Shown: in pieces, positions 27,344 to 35,846 of the stretch | Position numbering within the stretch: the stretch's first letter is position 1 | Layout: every line of letters starts with the position of its first letter | Assembly (NCBI GenBank): GCA_030550455.1 | Contig: JAUQPH010000001.1 | Coordinates: 1-64,000, forward strand | Length of the DNA stretch: 64,000 bases | Reading direction: 5' to 3' | Source of the DNA: Thermoproteota archaeon | GTDB taxonomy: Archaea > Thermoproteota > Thermoprotei_A > Sulfolobales > NBVN01 | Program-made: the position numbers and the translations under genes | The notes under the pieces: model-generated | Seen by the model: only the letters and a program-made list of their open reading frames with translations | Database searches by the model: none | What the model was told of the DNA's origin: nothing

Positions 27344-28263
27344 AGCTCCCAAACCCTAGGAGAATGTACGAGAAAGCTAGGTGGTTGAGAAGTGATGGAA
27401 AACCGAGCTTTAAGACAGCTATCCGCGGGAGAGAGCCTGAGATAAGGTCTCTACTAGTAACAGAGATCCCGGTAGTATCACCCCAGACACCCCTCATAAA
27501 GTGTGCTGAAGAAATGCATAAAGCTAGGTTTAGAGCTGCCGTAGTAGTTAAAGCCGGTGAGCTATCGGGCATAATAACATTCCACGATATCGCAGACTAC
27601 CTAGGTGGAGGAGGAAGGCACAAGATAGTAGTCGAAAGATACGGAAGCAACATCTACAAAGCACTATCAGTACCAGTACAAGAGCTAATGAGCAAGAACG
27701 TCGTATACGCCAGCATTAGCGATACCTTAAGCAAAGTCCTCGAGCAAATGGTGACCTACGGCTACGGACTAATACCTGTACTAGACTCTAGTAAGCAGCT
27801 AGTAGGAGCAGTAACTGAGGGAAGCATAGTCAAGCTCTACTCAGGAAGAATCAGTATGAAGCCCGCAGGCAACTACATGACGAAAAACGTAATAACAGCA
27901 GATGAAAAAAGCCCACTAGTAGACGTACTCAAGCTAATGGTCTCAACTGGTGTGAGGAGGATCCCACTAACAAGTAGTGGAAGAGTAAGAGGTGTAGTAA
28001 CCTGGCGAAGCATAGTAGACTTCATAGGGTCCCACAAGATATTCGAAGCCTCAAAAAGCGGCTCAATAAGTGAAGCACTCGACGTAGAAGCAGTAAGTTT
28101 AGCAGATAGAGACGTAATAGTAGTCGAACCAACAACACCACTAGAGAGCTTAGTGAGAGAAATGCTCGAAAAGAACCTCGACTACGGGCTAGTAGCTGAA
28201 GGAGAAATCCTACAGGGAATAATAACAGAGAGAGATATAATGTACGCAGTACTTGGGTCCTAG
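27340..28263 (+). CDS. Four-CBS-domain protein 2
   Basis: The 307-residue protein has four CBS modules after a basic N-terminal stretch of about 35 residues. Recognisable pieces are AAVVVKAGELSGIITFHDIA, LIPVLDSSKQLVGAVTEGS, RIPLTSSGRVRGVVTWRSI and LQGIITERD. It is coupled by 4-bp overlap to the preceding gene and runs into the next, so the three are one transcript. There is no catalytic or DNA-binding domain that can be recognised. Confidence 0.87.
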   Translation: MKLPNPRRMYEKARWLRSDGKPSFKTAIRGREPEIRSLLVTEIPVVSPQTPLIKCAEEMHKARFRAAVVVKAGELSGIITFHDIADYLGGGGRHKIVVERYGSNIYKALSVPVQELMSKNVVYASISDTLSKVLEQMVTYGYGLIPVLDSSKQLVGAVTEGSIVKLYSGRISMKPAGNYMTKNVITADEKSPLVDVLKLMVSTGVRRIPLTSSGRVRGVVTWRSIVDFIGSHKIFEASKSGSISEALDVEAVSLADRDVIVVEPTTPLESLVREMLEKNLDYGLVAEGEILQGIITERDIMYAVLGS

Positions 28264-28273
28264 GGGTGGTCGC

Positions 28274-29128
28274 GTGAAAGTAAAAGTAGAGCACTACATG
28301 AGTCACCCGGTAATAGTAGCACACCCACAAGACAACCTAGCGAGAGTTAGAAACCTCATGCTAAAGTATAAAGTAGGACACATAGTCGTATCAGTAGACG
28401 AGAGACCTCAGGGAATGATCAGTAGGAGTGACTTCGTCAAACTAATGTATAACCGAAAGTGGCTGTATAAACCACTCACAGACATCAAAGCTCAAGACAT
28501 TATGTCTAAACCAGTTTACGCCATACTACCAACGAGGAGTGTTACGTACGCTGCTAGAAGAATGCTCGAGAAGAGCGTAGGCTCTCTAGTAATAGTAAAG
28601 GATATAGCCACAATGAAGATAACAGGCATAATTACGCGAACAGACTTAGTTCGAGCATACTCCGAGAACTTCGAAGGTCTACACAAAGTAGGAGACTACA
28701 TTGAAAAAGATGTACAGACCTGCAGCCCCGAGCACTCGGTTTTCTACGCCATAGAGAAGGTAGCAGCAGGACAGCCGGTAGTCGTAGTCGACAAAGGTAG
28801 AGTAGTAGGTGTAGTAACAGCAAGAGACCTAGCTTTCTTGAGTATGGCGGCTACGGGCATCAAGAAGCCCTTAAGAGTTAAGGGGATCTCACCTAGAGGG
28901 TTCGAGACGGCCATAAAGATCTATCCAGCGGTCATGGTGTCTGAGATCATGGATACAGACGTCGTAACAGTGAAACTAGAGGAAGACCTAGCTCTAGTCG
29001 CTCAAATAATAGTTCGAAACAACGTAGACGCCCTACCGGTAACTAGCAGTAGTGGAGAACTAGTTGGAGTAATCACTAAGTACACTGTGCTAAAAGCCCT
29101 CAGAGACTCTAGCTTAAAAAAGACCTAG
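28274..29128 (+). CDS. Four-CBS-domain protein 3
   Basis: This protein of about 284 residues has four CBS modules, with GHIVVSVDERPQGMISRSD, GSLVIVKD...GIITRTD, PVVVVDKGRVVGVVTARD and ALPVTSSSGELVGVITKY. The frame also opens at a TTG at 28253 inside the previous gene; the GTG at 28274, after AGGGGTGG, is preferred. It ends 19 bp before the AmrS-like gene. Confidence 0.86.
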   Translation: MKVKVEHYMSHPVIVAHPQDNLARVRNLMLKYKVGHIVVSVDERPQGMISRSDFVKLMYNRKWLYKPLTDIKAQDIMSKPVYAILPTRSVTYAARRMLEKSVGSLVIVKDIATMKITGIITRTDLVRAYSENFEGLHKVGDYIEKDVQTCSPEHSVFYAIEKVAAGQPVVVVDKGRVVGVVTARDLAFLSMAATGIKKPLRVKGISPRGFETAIKIYPAVMVSEIMDTDVVTVKLEEDLALVAQIIVRNNVDALPVTSSSGELVGVITKYTVLKALRDSSLKKT

Positions 29129-29147
29129 AAGAGAGTCGTAGGTAGAC

Positions 29148-30218
29148 ATGAAGCCGAGACTAGATAGACCCTGGGTTCGCGAAGCTCTCTTCTGGAGGAA
29201 GCTAGAGGACAACAAAGTCAAGTGCGAGCTATGCTATAAAGGCTGCCCAATCGCTGATGAAGGATTTGGAGCTTGCGGAGTTAGATACAACGAGAAGGGA
29301 GTTCTCTACACTCTAGTATACGGACTACTAACAGCAGCTAACTTAGACCCAATAGAGAAGAAGCCACTAATGCACTTCCACCCAGGTTCAGCAGTATTCT
29401 CCATCTCTACAGCCGGCTGTAACTTCATGTGCTCCTTCTGCCAGAACTGGACACTATCTCAATCGAGAAGAGAGGAGGTATTCGGTGAGTACGTTGACCC
29501 CGAAGAGCTAGTCAAGTTAGCTAAGAAAGCTGGAAGCGATGGCATTAGTTACACCTACAACGAGCCAACCATATTCTACGAGTACATGTACGACGTAGCG
29601 AAGTTAGCGAAGAAGGAGGGGTTATTCAATACTATGGTAACAAACGGGTACATAAGCGAAGAAGCTCTCACTGAGCTATCTAAGTACATGGACGCAGCTA
29701 CCGTAGACTTCAAGGGAGGTGGCAACAAGACATTCTACATAAAGTACATGGGTGTCCACGACCCGGAGCCGATCTTCAGCACTATACTGGAGATGAAGAA
29801 GAAAGGCATCTTCGTAGAAATAACGAACCTAGTAGTCCCGAGATACGGAGAGGACCCAGCCGACATAAAGAGGATAGCTAGGTGGATAGCTGAAGAGCTT
29901 GGTGCGGAAACACCGTTCCACCTCCTGAGGTTCTACCCACACTACAAGATGAGCTACCTACCTCCAACCGACGTAAAAACCCTCGAAAAGCTTGCTCAAG
30001 TAGCTATCGGTGAGGGCTTAAAGCACGTTTACATAGGCAACGTCCCGGGTCATAAACTAGAGAACACCTACTGCCCGAAGTGTGGGTACTTAACAGTAAG
30101 AAGGTACGGCTTCTACATCATAGACTGGAACTTGAAGCAAGGGAATACGTGCCCGAAGTGCGGCTACAGACTGAACATAGTCGGGGAATACAAGGGCAGA
30201 GCACTAACGTACTTCTAG
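29148..30218 (+). CDS. amrS: AmrS-like radical SAM protein (AmmeMemoRadiSam system)
   Basis: The 356-residue enzyme has the radical SAM cluster motif CNFMCSFCQNW (CxxxCxxC) near 90-97. An N-terminal CELCYKGCPI...GACGVR cysteine set and C-terminal zinc-ribbon pairs (YCPKCGYL, TCPKCGY) are also present. This is the layout of the AmrS family, found with the Memo and AMMECR1 proteins in archaea. The reaction is not established. Memo and AMMECR1 genes are not beside it here. It probably shares a transcript with the three CBS genes. Confidence 0.85.
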   Translation: MKPRLDRPWVREALFWRKLEDNKVKCELCYKGCPIADEGFGACGVRYNEKGVLYTLVYGLLTAANLDPIEKKPLMHFHPGSAVFSISTAGCNFMCSFCQNWTLSQSRREEVFGEYVDPEELVKLAKKAGSDGISYTYNEPTIFYEYMYDVAKLAKKEGLFNTMVTNGYISEEALTELSKYMDAATVDFKGGGNKTFYIKYMGVHDPEPIFSTILEMKKKGIFVEITNLVVPRYGEDPADIKRIARWIAEELGAETPFHLLRFYPHYKMSYLPPTDVKTLEKLAQVAIGEGLKHVYIGNVPGHKLENTYCPKCGYLTVRRYGFYIIDWNLKQGNTCPKCGYRLNIVGEYKGRALTYF

Positions 30219-30282
30219 CAGTAGAGAGTACCTAGAGAGTAGCTATTAGTGAGAAACCATATTTGAGTCTCCAACTCATTAC

Positions 30283-30840
30283 GTGGGTGAGTACTTGAAG
30301 GTCTACGTAATATCTGATACTCACGATAGACTAGACACTCTCGAAAAGTTCCTAAAAATCGTGGGGGCATTTCTTGAACCAGGATACTTAATACACTTAG
30401 GCGACATAGTGTCACCGTTTACACTAAGATATATAGTATCTAATCTACCAGAGAACCTCAAACTCAAGGTCGTGCTAGGTAATAACGACGCAGATAAGGT
30501 ACTCATATCCAAGATCGCTGAAGACGTTGAAGACCAGCCTACTGAAGTAGAGTTCTGCGGAATGAAGGCACTACTTCTCCACGGGTTTAAATCTCCTGAG
30601 CTAACGGAGAAGATCGTTGATAGCATAGCGTGCTCTAACTACTACAGTGTAGTTATGTACGGACACACGCATAAGTACAGACTCAACAAAAAGTGTTCGA
30701 GCTACGTACTAAACCCAGGAGCGCTTTCCGGCTACTTAGCACAAGAAGCTACCTATGGAGTAGTAGACTGCGAGTCCCTAACGGCCTCCATAGTCGATCT
30801 AGAGACCAACCGAGTAGTTCTGAGCTCACCAATCAAGTAG
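30283..30840 (+). CDS. YfcE/MJ0936-type metallophosphoesterase
   Basis: The 185-residue calcineurin-like phosphoesterase has all metal-site motifs: VISDTHDR (DxH), LHLGDIV-type IHLGDIVSP (GDxxD region), VLGNNDADK (GNND), LLHGF and MYGHTHKYR (GHTH). Family members hydrolyse phosphodiesters in vitro; the natural substrate is unknown. The start may be the GTG at 30283 or the TTG at 30295, which begins at the first strand (LKVYVISDTHD). Confidence 0.88.
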   Translation: MGEYLKVYVISDTHDRLDTLEKFLKIVGAFLEPGYLIHLGDIVSPFTLRYIVSNLPENLKLKVVLGNNDADKVLISKIAEDVEDQPTEVEFCGMKALLLHGFKSPELTEKIVDSIACSNYYSVVMYGHTHKYRLNKKCSSYVLNPGALSGYLAQEATYGVVDCESLTASIVDLETNRVVLSSPIK

Positions 30841-30914
30841 TGAGTTACTCAGCAGGTTCTTCCAATAAGGTAAAACATTTCCAGCAAAAGTAGGTAGACT
30901 CCTAGTTAAAGCAG

Positions 30915-31964
30915 TTAGTACACCCTCTTTACTATACCTAAGTACTCATCAGTCTTTGAAATAGATGCTCTAGCCTCTTTCTCGAGTTCTGTTATTGCTC
31001 TAATCGCATCTACGTTCTCTGGGACCACGTTAGACTCGTTCGGTGTCGCCCATATTAAGTAAACCTCCAACCCATCCTGCGATACGGAGACGCTATCCTT
31101 CCACACCGGTATTTCGTAGAGGTCTCCCCTAGGTCTCCCCAGATCTCTCGATAGCTCAAATATGGCGTTAAGACCGTCGACACCGTCTTCACCGCTTACA
31201 AATATAACTCTCGGTTCTTCCTCAACGACCTTTAGTACGTCTTCTACTGTAACCTTACTCCTCACTTCAACCATAGCCATGTGTAGGTGGTATAGATTGT
31301 GGCTTCCTTTAGCTGCCATAGTCACTATGTCTAGGTCTTTTATTACAGTTTGAGCATCAGGTCCGTGATGCGATGGAACCTGAAGTTCGGGAACTACCGT
31401 GTTCATAATGCCGGTCCTACTCGACTCCCACACGTCAACAGCTCTCCTAAATACTACTACCCTCGCCTTCTTAACACCGATCTTCTCGTGTATACCTCCA
31501 ATCACTCTACATATAGCTGTAGTATTACAGCTAACTACTCGAACGAACTGGCGCCCTAAGGCTTCACTGTAGTTTCTTTGAGCAACAAACGATACTCCAG
31601 CGACCTCGTGTTTCTCACCTCCCTGGAAGACGGCCTTAACACCGTATTTTTCGTAAAGCTCTCTATTTCTAGCTCCTACCTTAGCTGGAGTACAGTCAAC
31701 AACTACGTCTACAGCACCATTTCTAAGTAGCTCCTCGAGTGTACCACTCACCTTTAAGCCTTTCTTAGCCATCTCACTAACTCTATCGGCAGTCGAAGCG
31801 TATACTGGTAGCCCTTTAGAAGCTGCTAGCTTGATCCTCCAGTCTGCGACTACGTCAGCAACACCGACCAGCCTCATATCCGGTTGGCGGAGAACGGCAT
31901 CAGCAACTCTCTTACCTATGACTCCGTAGCCGTTAACTACTACGCTCACCGAAGTTTTAACCAT
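30915..31964 (-). CDS. gap: Glyceraldehyde-3-phosphate dehydrogenase (archaeal phosphorylating type II)
   Basis: The enzyme oxidises glyceraldehyde 3-phosphate to 1,3-bisphosphoglycerate. The N-terminal Rossmann motif is VVNGYGVIGKRVA, and the catalytic cysteine is in VVSCNTTAICR (about C146 from the chosen start). The archaeal-type GIMNTVVPELQVPSHHGPDA region follows. Its length (349 residues) is normal. The ATG at 31962-31964 is chosen over the TTG at 31976, which would add only four residues. It is divergent from the S9 peptidase gene with a gap of about 60 bp. In crenarchaea this enzyme works mostly in the gluconeogenic direction. Confidence 0.95.
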   Translation of the reverse strand: MVKTSVSVVVNGYGVIGKRVADAVLRQPDMRLVGVADVVADWRIKLAASKGLPVYASTADRVSEMAKKGLKVSGTLEELLRNGAVDVVVDCTPAKVGARNRELYEKYGVKAVFQGGEKHEVAGVSFVAQRNYSEALGRQFVRVVSCNTTAICRVIGGIHEKIGVKKARVVVFRRAVDVWESSRTGIMNTVVPELQVPSHHGPDAQTVIKDLDIVTMAAKGSHNLYHLHMAMVEVRSKVTVEDVLKVVEEEPRVIFVSGEDGVDGLNAIFELSRDLGRPRGDLYEIPVWKDSVSVSQDGLEVYLIWATPNESNVVPENVDAIRAITELEKEARASISKTDEYLGIVKRVY

Positions 31965-32024
31965 GTTAAGCACCAACTATAGCTACAAGCCAAGGTATTT
32001 ATTTCCTCCCTCAACGATAGCTAG

Positions 32025-33806
32025 GTGCTAGTTTTGGAGCTAGAGGAAGTAGTTAGGTTGATAAGAAAAGTGGTCACAGTCCCTAGATACAGCCTAGTGG
32101 GAGTAACCAAGAGTAATTACGTAGTATTCGGCTCTACGGTAGAGGGTGTATACAAGCTCTACAAAGTCGACCCAGCATCTGGTGAGATAAGCAAGCTCGT
32201 CGACCAGCCGGTATACATGATCGCTAGAACTTCAAGAACTTCCGACACCGTACTCTACACTGTTGATGTCAGTAGAGGTTACGAAAAAGTAGTCGTTTAC
32301 GGAGTAGACGCTAAGTCGGGTGAATCCCGCGTTCTCTCGGATGGAGTCGAACCCCACAGGATAGTAGGTCTCGGTTACGATGGCTTCAGAATCGCTTGGT
32401 CAGGCTCCTTCGGTCCTAAAGCCTACATATGCATGTCTACAGTCTCTAGTGGAGTAGCTGAAGTAGTAGCCGAGGTTAAAGGCAGAGAACACGTCTCTGA
32501 CGTTAGTGAAAAGTACATAGTGGGTTCGGGACACCTCAGAGATAACCCCTTCAGCACCGAACTCTTCGTTTTAGATATACAGACACGGCAGATGAAGGTG
32601 TTTACCCCTAGAGAGGGGAGTATTAACCGAGACCCGAAGATCTTCGGAACTAAGATACTGTTTGAGAGCAACTACGAAGACCTAGATACGTTCAAGCTCT
32701 ACGTTTACGATGTCGAGACCCAGGAAGTCCAGAGGCTTAAGACGCGCTACGACCACATGGATAAGTACGGACCAGTCGACTTCGTCGACTTCGGGTGGAC
32801 GGATGATGGCAGAGTTTGGGCTATAGGTAAGAAGAAGGGTAACTCGAAGCTGTTTATAGACGGTGCTGAAGTGAAGACTCCTGAAGGCATGGTCTTAAGC
32901 GCTGAAGTAAGCGGTAGTTACGCCTACATAACTCACACATCAATAAAAGAGCCGCCCAGAGTCTTTAGAGTAAACCTAGAGACTTCAGAGTACCAGCTAG
33001 TTGCTGGAGCAGAACCTCCGAGTGAGGTACTGGAGTCACTGGAGGAGGTACTGTTCGCTGAGGTTGAGTCGGAAGGCGGTATTAAGGTTCCAACGTACGT
33101 ATTAGTAAGCTCGAAGAGCCCCAAGCCAGGACCCACCATAGTCTACCCTCACGGAGGTCCCTGGGCTGAGGTCTCTAACTCTTGGTCACCCATGCTAGCT
33201 CTACTAGTGGCTCTAGGTTACCACGTAGTTGCTCCGAACTTCAGGGGCTCGACCGGGTACGGTGAGAAGTTCAGGAGACTCGACCTAGGGGACCCAGGTG
33301 GTGGCGACCTCGCAGATGTAGCTAATGCCGCTACCTGGTCTATAGCTGCGGGTATCGCAGACAGCAGGAAGCTGGCGGTGTTCGGCTATAGCTACGGAGG
33401 TTACTTAAGCTTCATGGCTATGGTGAAGTACCCAGACCTATGGAGGTGTGGTGTAGCTGGTGCTGGAGTAACTGATTGGGTAGAGGACTACGAGCTCGCT
33501 GACGCATTCTTCAAGAGATACGATGAAATACTGTTTGCTGGTAAGAAAGAGCTCTTTCTAGAGAGGTCACCAATAACGTACATAGACAACATAAGGTCAC
33601 CGCTGTGTATAATCCACCCGCAGAACGACTCTCGGTGTCCGCTTCGACCGATAATGAAGTTCGCATACAAGCTCATGGAGCTAGGTAAGACGTTCGAGCT
33701 CCACGTGATCCCCGACATCGGGCACGCCATAAGCTTAGACACTAAAGCTATGGAGAAGTACCTACTATACTCTATAACGTTCTTACGTACTTGTCTCTCT
33801 GATTAA
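32025..33806 (+). CDS. S9-family serine peptidase (acylaminoacyl-/oligopeptidase type)
   Basis: The 593-residue protein has an N-terminal beta-propeller of about 330 residues and a C-terminal alpha/beta-hydrolase domain. The oxyanion region YPHGGPWAE, nucleophile elbow GYSYGGYLS (Ser at about 456), catalytic Asp in PQNDSR and His in DIGHAIS are all in order, so it looks active. Such enzymes cleave short or N-acylated peptides in the cytoplasm; there is no signal peptide. It starts at GTG, preceded by a TATA-like GTATTTATTT about 25-35 bp upstream. Confidence 0.9.
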   Translation: MLVLELEEVVRLIRKVVTVPRYSLVGVTKSNYVVFGSTVEGVYKLYKVDPASGEISKLVDQPVYMIARTSRTSDTVLYTVDVSRGYEKVVVYGVDAKSGESRVLSDGVEPHRIVGLGYDGFRIAWSGSFGPKAYICMSTVSSGVAEVVAEVKGREHVSDVSEKYIVGSGHLRDNPFSTELFVLDIQTRQMKVFTPREGSINRDPKIFGTKILFESNYEDLDTFKLYVYDVETQEVQRLKTRYDHMDKYGPVDFVDFGWTDDGRVWAIGKKKGNSKLFIDGAEVKTPEGMVLSAEVSGSYAYITHTSIKEPPRVFRVNLETSEYQLVAGAEPPSEVLESLEEVLFAEVESEGGIKVPTYVLVSSKSPKPGPTIVYPHGGPWAEVSNSWSPMLALLVALGYHVVAPNFRGSTGYGEKFRRLDLGDPGGGDLADVANAATWSIAAGIADSRKLAVFGYSYGGYLSFMAMVKYPDLWRCGVAGAGVTDWVEDYELADAFFKRYDEILFAGKKELFLERSPITYIDNIRSPLCIIHPQNDSRCPLRPIMKFAYKLMELGKTFELHVIPDIGHAISLDTKAMEKYLLYSITFLRTCLSD

Positions 33807-33924
33807 AGCCGAGTCTACAGTGGAGAATGATTGGCTATATTAAACGATGGTCTAGTACACGGGACCTGATAGGGTTGTTTGCTTTAAAAGAAGCTCCTCA
33901 TTGAGAGGAATTGTAGGTGAGGGA

Positions 33925-34329
33925 ATGTCTGAAAACGTTGTAGAGTCACTAAAGTACTTAGTAGTTAAGGTGTTAGCCGGCGACTTCGTCACTCTTCACG
34001 CTCTCAAGGAGTACTTACTCGATGGAGAGTCTCCATCTGTGTTAAGCCACAAGTACAGAATAGGGAAGTTTAAGCTGAGAGGGTACATACAGAGAGTAAT
34101 CGAGAAAGCAGGTAACTACAGAGTAGCCCAGTACGTCGTTAAGACTTCATACGGAACTCTATGTAGTTTGACTCCAATAGTGATTAGAGTTCCCGGAGGC
34201 TACTACTGCACTGTCTGCGATAAGGTCTTGACTATGAACCCCGAGAGGCACGTTAGGCTGGAGCACAAAGACGTTGTTAACAAGGTCATATCAGACTGTA
34301 TCCGTATAGCTAAGAGAAGCAAGTCTTAG
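33925..34329 (+). CDS. Uncharacterised protein with a C-terminal C2H2-like zinc finger
   Basis: The 134-residue protein begins MSENVVESLKYLVVKVL; the ATG at 33925 has AGGTGAGG upstream and is preferred to the TTG at 33901. The first 70 residues are basic and helical (SHKYRIGKFKLRGYIQRVI), suggesting an HTH-like nucleic-acid-binding unit. Near the C-terminus YYCTVC...HVRLEH forms a CxxC-x(12)-HxxxxH finger. It is probably a small crenarchaeal DNA- or RNA-binding protein. Its function is unknown. It is followed after 9 bp by another uncharacterised gene. Confidence 0.65.
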   Translation: MSENVVESLKYLVVKVLAGDFVTLHALKEYLLDGESPSVLSHKYRIGKFKLRGYIQRVIEKAGNYRVAQYVVKTSYGTLCSLTPIVIRVPGGYYCTVCDKVLTMNPERHVRLEHKDVVNKVISDCIRIAKRSKS

Positions 34330-34338
34330 GGATTCACT

Positions 34339-35025
34339 ATGACGTTCTTAGACTTTCTTAAGGTTGCTCAAGACTACTCAACGAAGAGGAAGCTACTACT
34401 CGAGAAGATTAGGAGAGTTCTAAGCTCTTGCAGTAAGCGTGAAGAATGCGTCGTAAAGTTGTTTAAGGTTCTGTCGGACTTCCTCGAGAGAGACCCAGAA
34501 GAAAACGCTAAGATAGCTCTTAGTGTAGCCAGCTCTCTCCCGGCAGAGTACGGGGTCAGTATAGTAAAGTTCATAGAGGCGTTTAACATTCGCGAGTCTT
34601 ATGTGAGCTACCCTAACTTGGGGGGACACGGTCTAGATGACGTAGGAAAAGCTCTCACTGGAGATATAGGGTGTTCAGACCTCGAAAGCATTGTTTACAT
34701 AGCTAGTGAGTCTAAGGACTTTATAGCGATAGCACTAACTCTAGCTATACTAGAGAGAGCGAGTGAGCTAAAGAGTTGCGACCGAGATCTCGCGCGCAGT
34801 CTGCTAGCTCTCATAAGGAGGCTATACGAGCGCGGTGGTAAAGACTTAGTCGCTTCAATACTAAACAAGTACGCCGTTAAGATATACGTCCTAAAGAATG
34901 GTGAAGAAATAAAGGGTGCTAAAATAACTATAGGTAACGAGATATCTGTCGACTTAACAGAAGTTATGAGCTTAGTTTACTCAGACTTAAGCGTGATCCT
35001 GAACTCCGGAAGTACTAAAAGCTAG
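34339..35025 (+). CDS. Uncharacterised helical protein
   Basis: The 228 residues are mainly amphipathic helices (FLKVAQDYSTKRKLLLEKI, ECVVKLFKVLSDFLERDPE), with a short beta-like C-terminal tail (VKIYVLKNGEEIKGAKITIG). There is no signal peptide, membrane segment or recognised motif. It lies 9 bp after the zinc-finger protein gene and is very probably cotranscribed with it. The family is not recognised. Confidence 0.6.
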   Translation: MTFLDFLKVAQDYSTKRKLLLEKIRRVLSSCSKREECVVKLFKVLSDFLERDPEENAKIALSVASSLPAEYGVSIVKFIEAFNIRESYVSYPNLGGHGLDDVGKALTGDIGCSDLESIVYIASESKDFIAIALTLAILERASELKSCDRDLARSLLALIRRLYERGGKDLVASILNKYAVKIYVLKNGEEIKGAKITIGNEISVDLTEVMSLVYSDLSVILNSGSTKS

Positions 35026-35254
35026 AGAGATGGTTAAGTACTACATACGATACCCACAATCTGTTAAACTCGAGTTCTTCTAGCCACTCGAGCTGTTTCC
35101 GAGGCCTATGTTCGAGAACAAAGCTCTAGTGTGATAACGCAAACGGTAGCATGTCTGTATAAACTAAGCTCATCACTTACCGATCCGCACACTACAGAGG
35201 TTCTACATGCTAAAGGATATGGCGTCGTGGACTGAGTTCTTCAAGCGAAATACG

Positions 35255-35281
35255 AAAATAAATATACACTAAATATACAAG
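35255..35281 (+). promoter_or_regulatory. Double TATA region before the RHH gene
   Basis: Two TATA-like cores, AAATAAATATACAC and CTAAATATACAAG, lie 15-40 bp before the GTG start. AAGGGGG between them and the start codon serves as the ribosome site. The near-repeat AAATATACA could be an operator for the autoregulating RHH protein. Confidence 0.4.
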
Positions 35282-35295
35282 TAAAGGGGGTTAGT

Positions 35296-35508
35296 GTGAA
35301 TGCTGATGCCTTGATATCTGTTCGACTTCCTGGAGATGTGGTGGAACTCATCGACTACTTAGTTAGGGTCGGTGTTGTTAGCTGCCGAAGTGAAGCACTA
35401 AGGTTGGCCATAATATATAAGTTGAAGAGCTTGGGTTACGACGTAGATACTAAGGAGCTGGATAACGTGTTAAGCAGGCTAAAGCGCTTAGAGGAGTTAA
35501 GCAAATGA
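35296..35508 (+). CDS. Ribbon-helix-helix (CopG/Arc-like) DNA-binding protein
   Basis: This 70-residue protein has the RHH pattern: strand LISVRLPGDVV, helix VELIDYLVRVGVV, turn SCRSEALRLAI, and a charged C-terminal helix. Such proteins bind operators as dimers and commonly repress their own operon or act as antitoxins. It overlaps the next gene by 4 bp. Confidence 0.78.
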   Translation: MNADALISVRLPGDVVELIDYLVRVGVVSCRSEALRLAIIYKLKSLGYDVDTKELDNVLSRLKRLEELSK

Positions 35509-35846
35509 GCTACTGGGAACCTCGCTGGGTAAGAAAAGAACTCAGTTCTCACGGAATTACTGTGGTCACGTGCTTTGACCTCACTACGTCACTAATGCTT
35601 TGCCCGATCTGTAGCACTATAAACATCGAGGACCTATGCCCCAGCGACCGCGAGGGCAACCTCCCGGTAGCCGACGTACCTCTTTTCATTTCAGTAGATG
35701 ACTTAGTAAACCACATGAGGACCCACTGGCACGTCAAAAGGTATAAGAAAATAGGAGTACCAACTACGAGGGAGATAGGTGAGGAAGGCGAGAAGGGTAT
35801 TCTTAGGGAATTCGCTAACAGCAAATCTTCTAGCAAGAGAAGATGA
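35505..35846 (+). CDS. Uncharacterised zinc-finger-like small protein
   Basis: The 113-residue protein has MLCPICSTI and, about 35 residues later, LVNHMRTHWHVKRYKK. This is a Cx2C...Hx3Hx1H arrangement like a long C2H2 finger. The C-terminus is Ser/Lys/Arg-rich. It is coupled to the RHH gene by ATGA overlap and its 3' end overlaps the next gene by 68 bp. No family is recognised. The pairing with an RHH protein suggests a regulatory or toxin-antitoxin-like unit, but no toxin motif is visible. Confidence 0.6.
   Translation: MSYWEPRWVRKELSSHGITVVTCFDLTTSLMLCPICSTINIEDLCPSDREGNLPVADVPLFISVDDLVNHMRTHWHVKRYKKIGVPTTREIGEEGEKGILREFANSKSSSKRR

Noticed and set aside
33810-33900. A C/D box sRNA-like pattern (AATGATT...CCTGAT) before the zinc-finger gene.
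   Set aside because: The C box deviates at two positions and no internal D'/C' pair with correct spacing is present.
35100-35260. A possible PIN-domain remnant upstream of the RHH gene (frame with TDPHTTEVLHAKGYGVVD).
   Set aside because: The frame is short, interrupted by a stop, lacks a start, and shows no conserved PIN aspartates.
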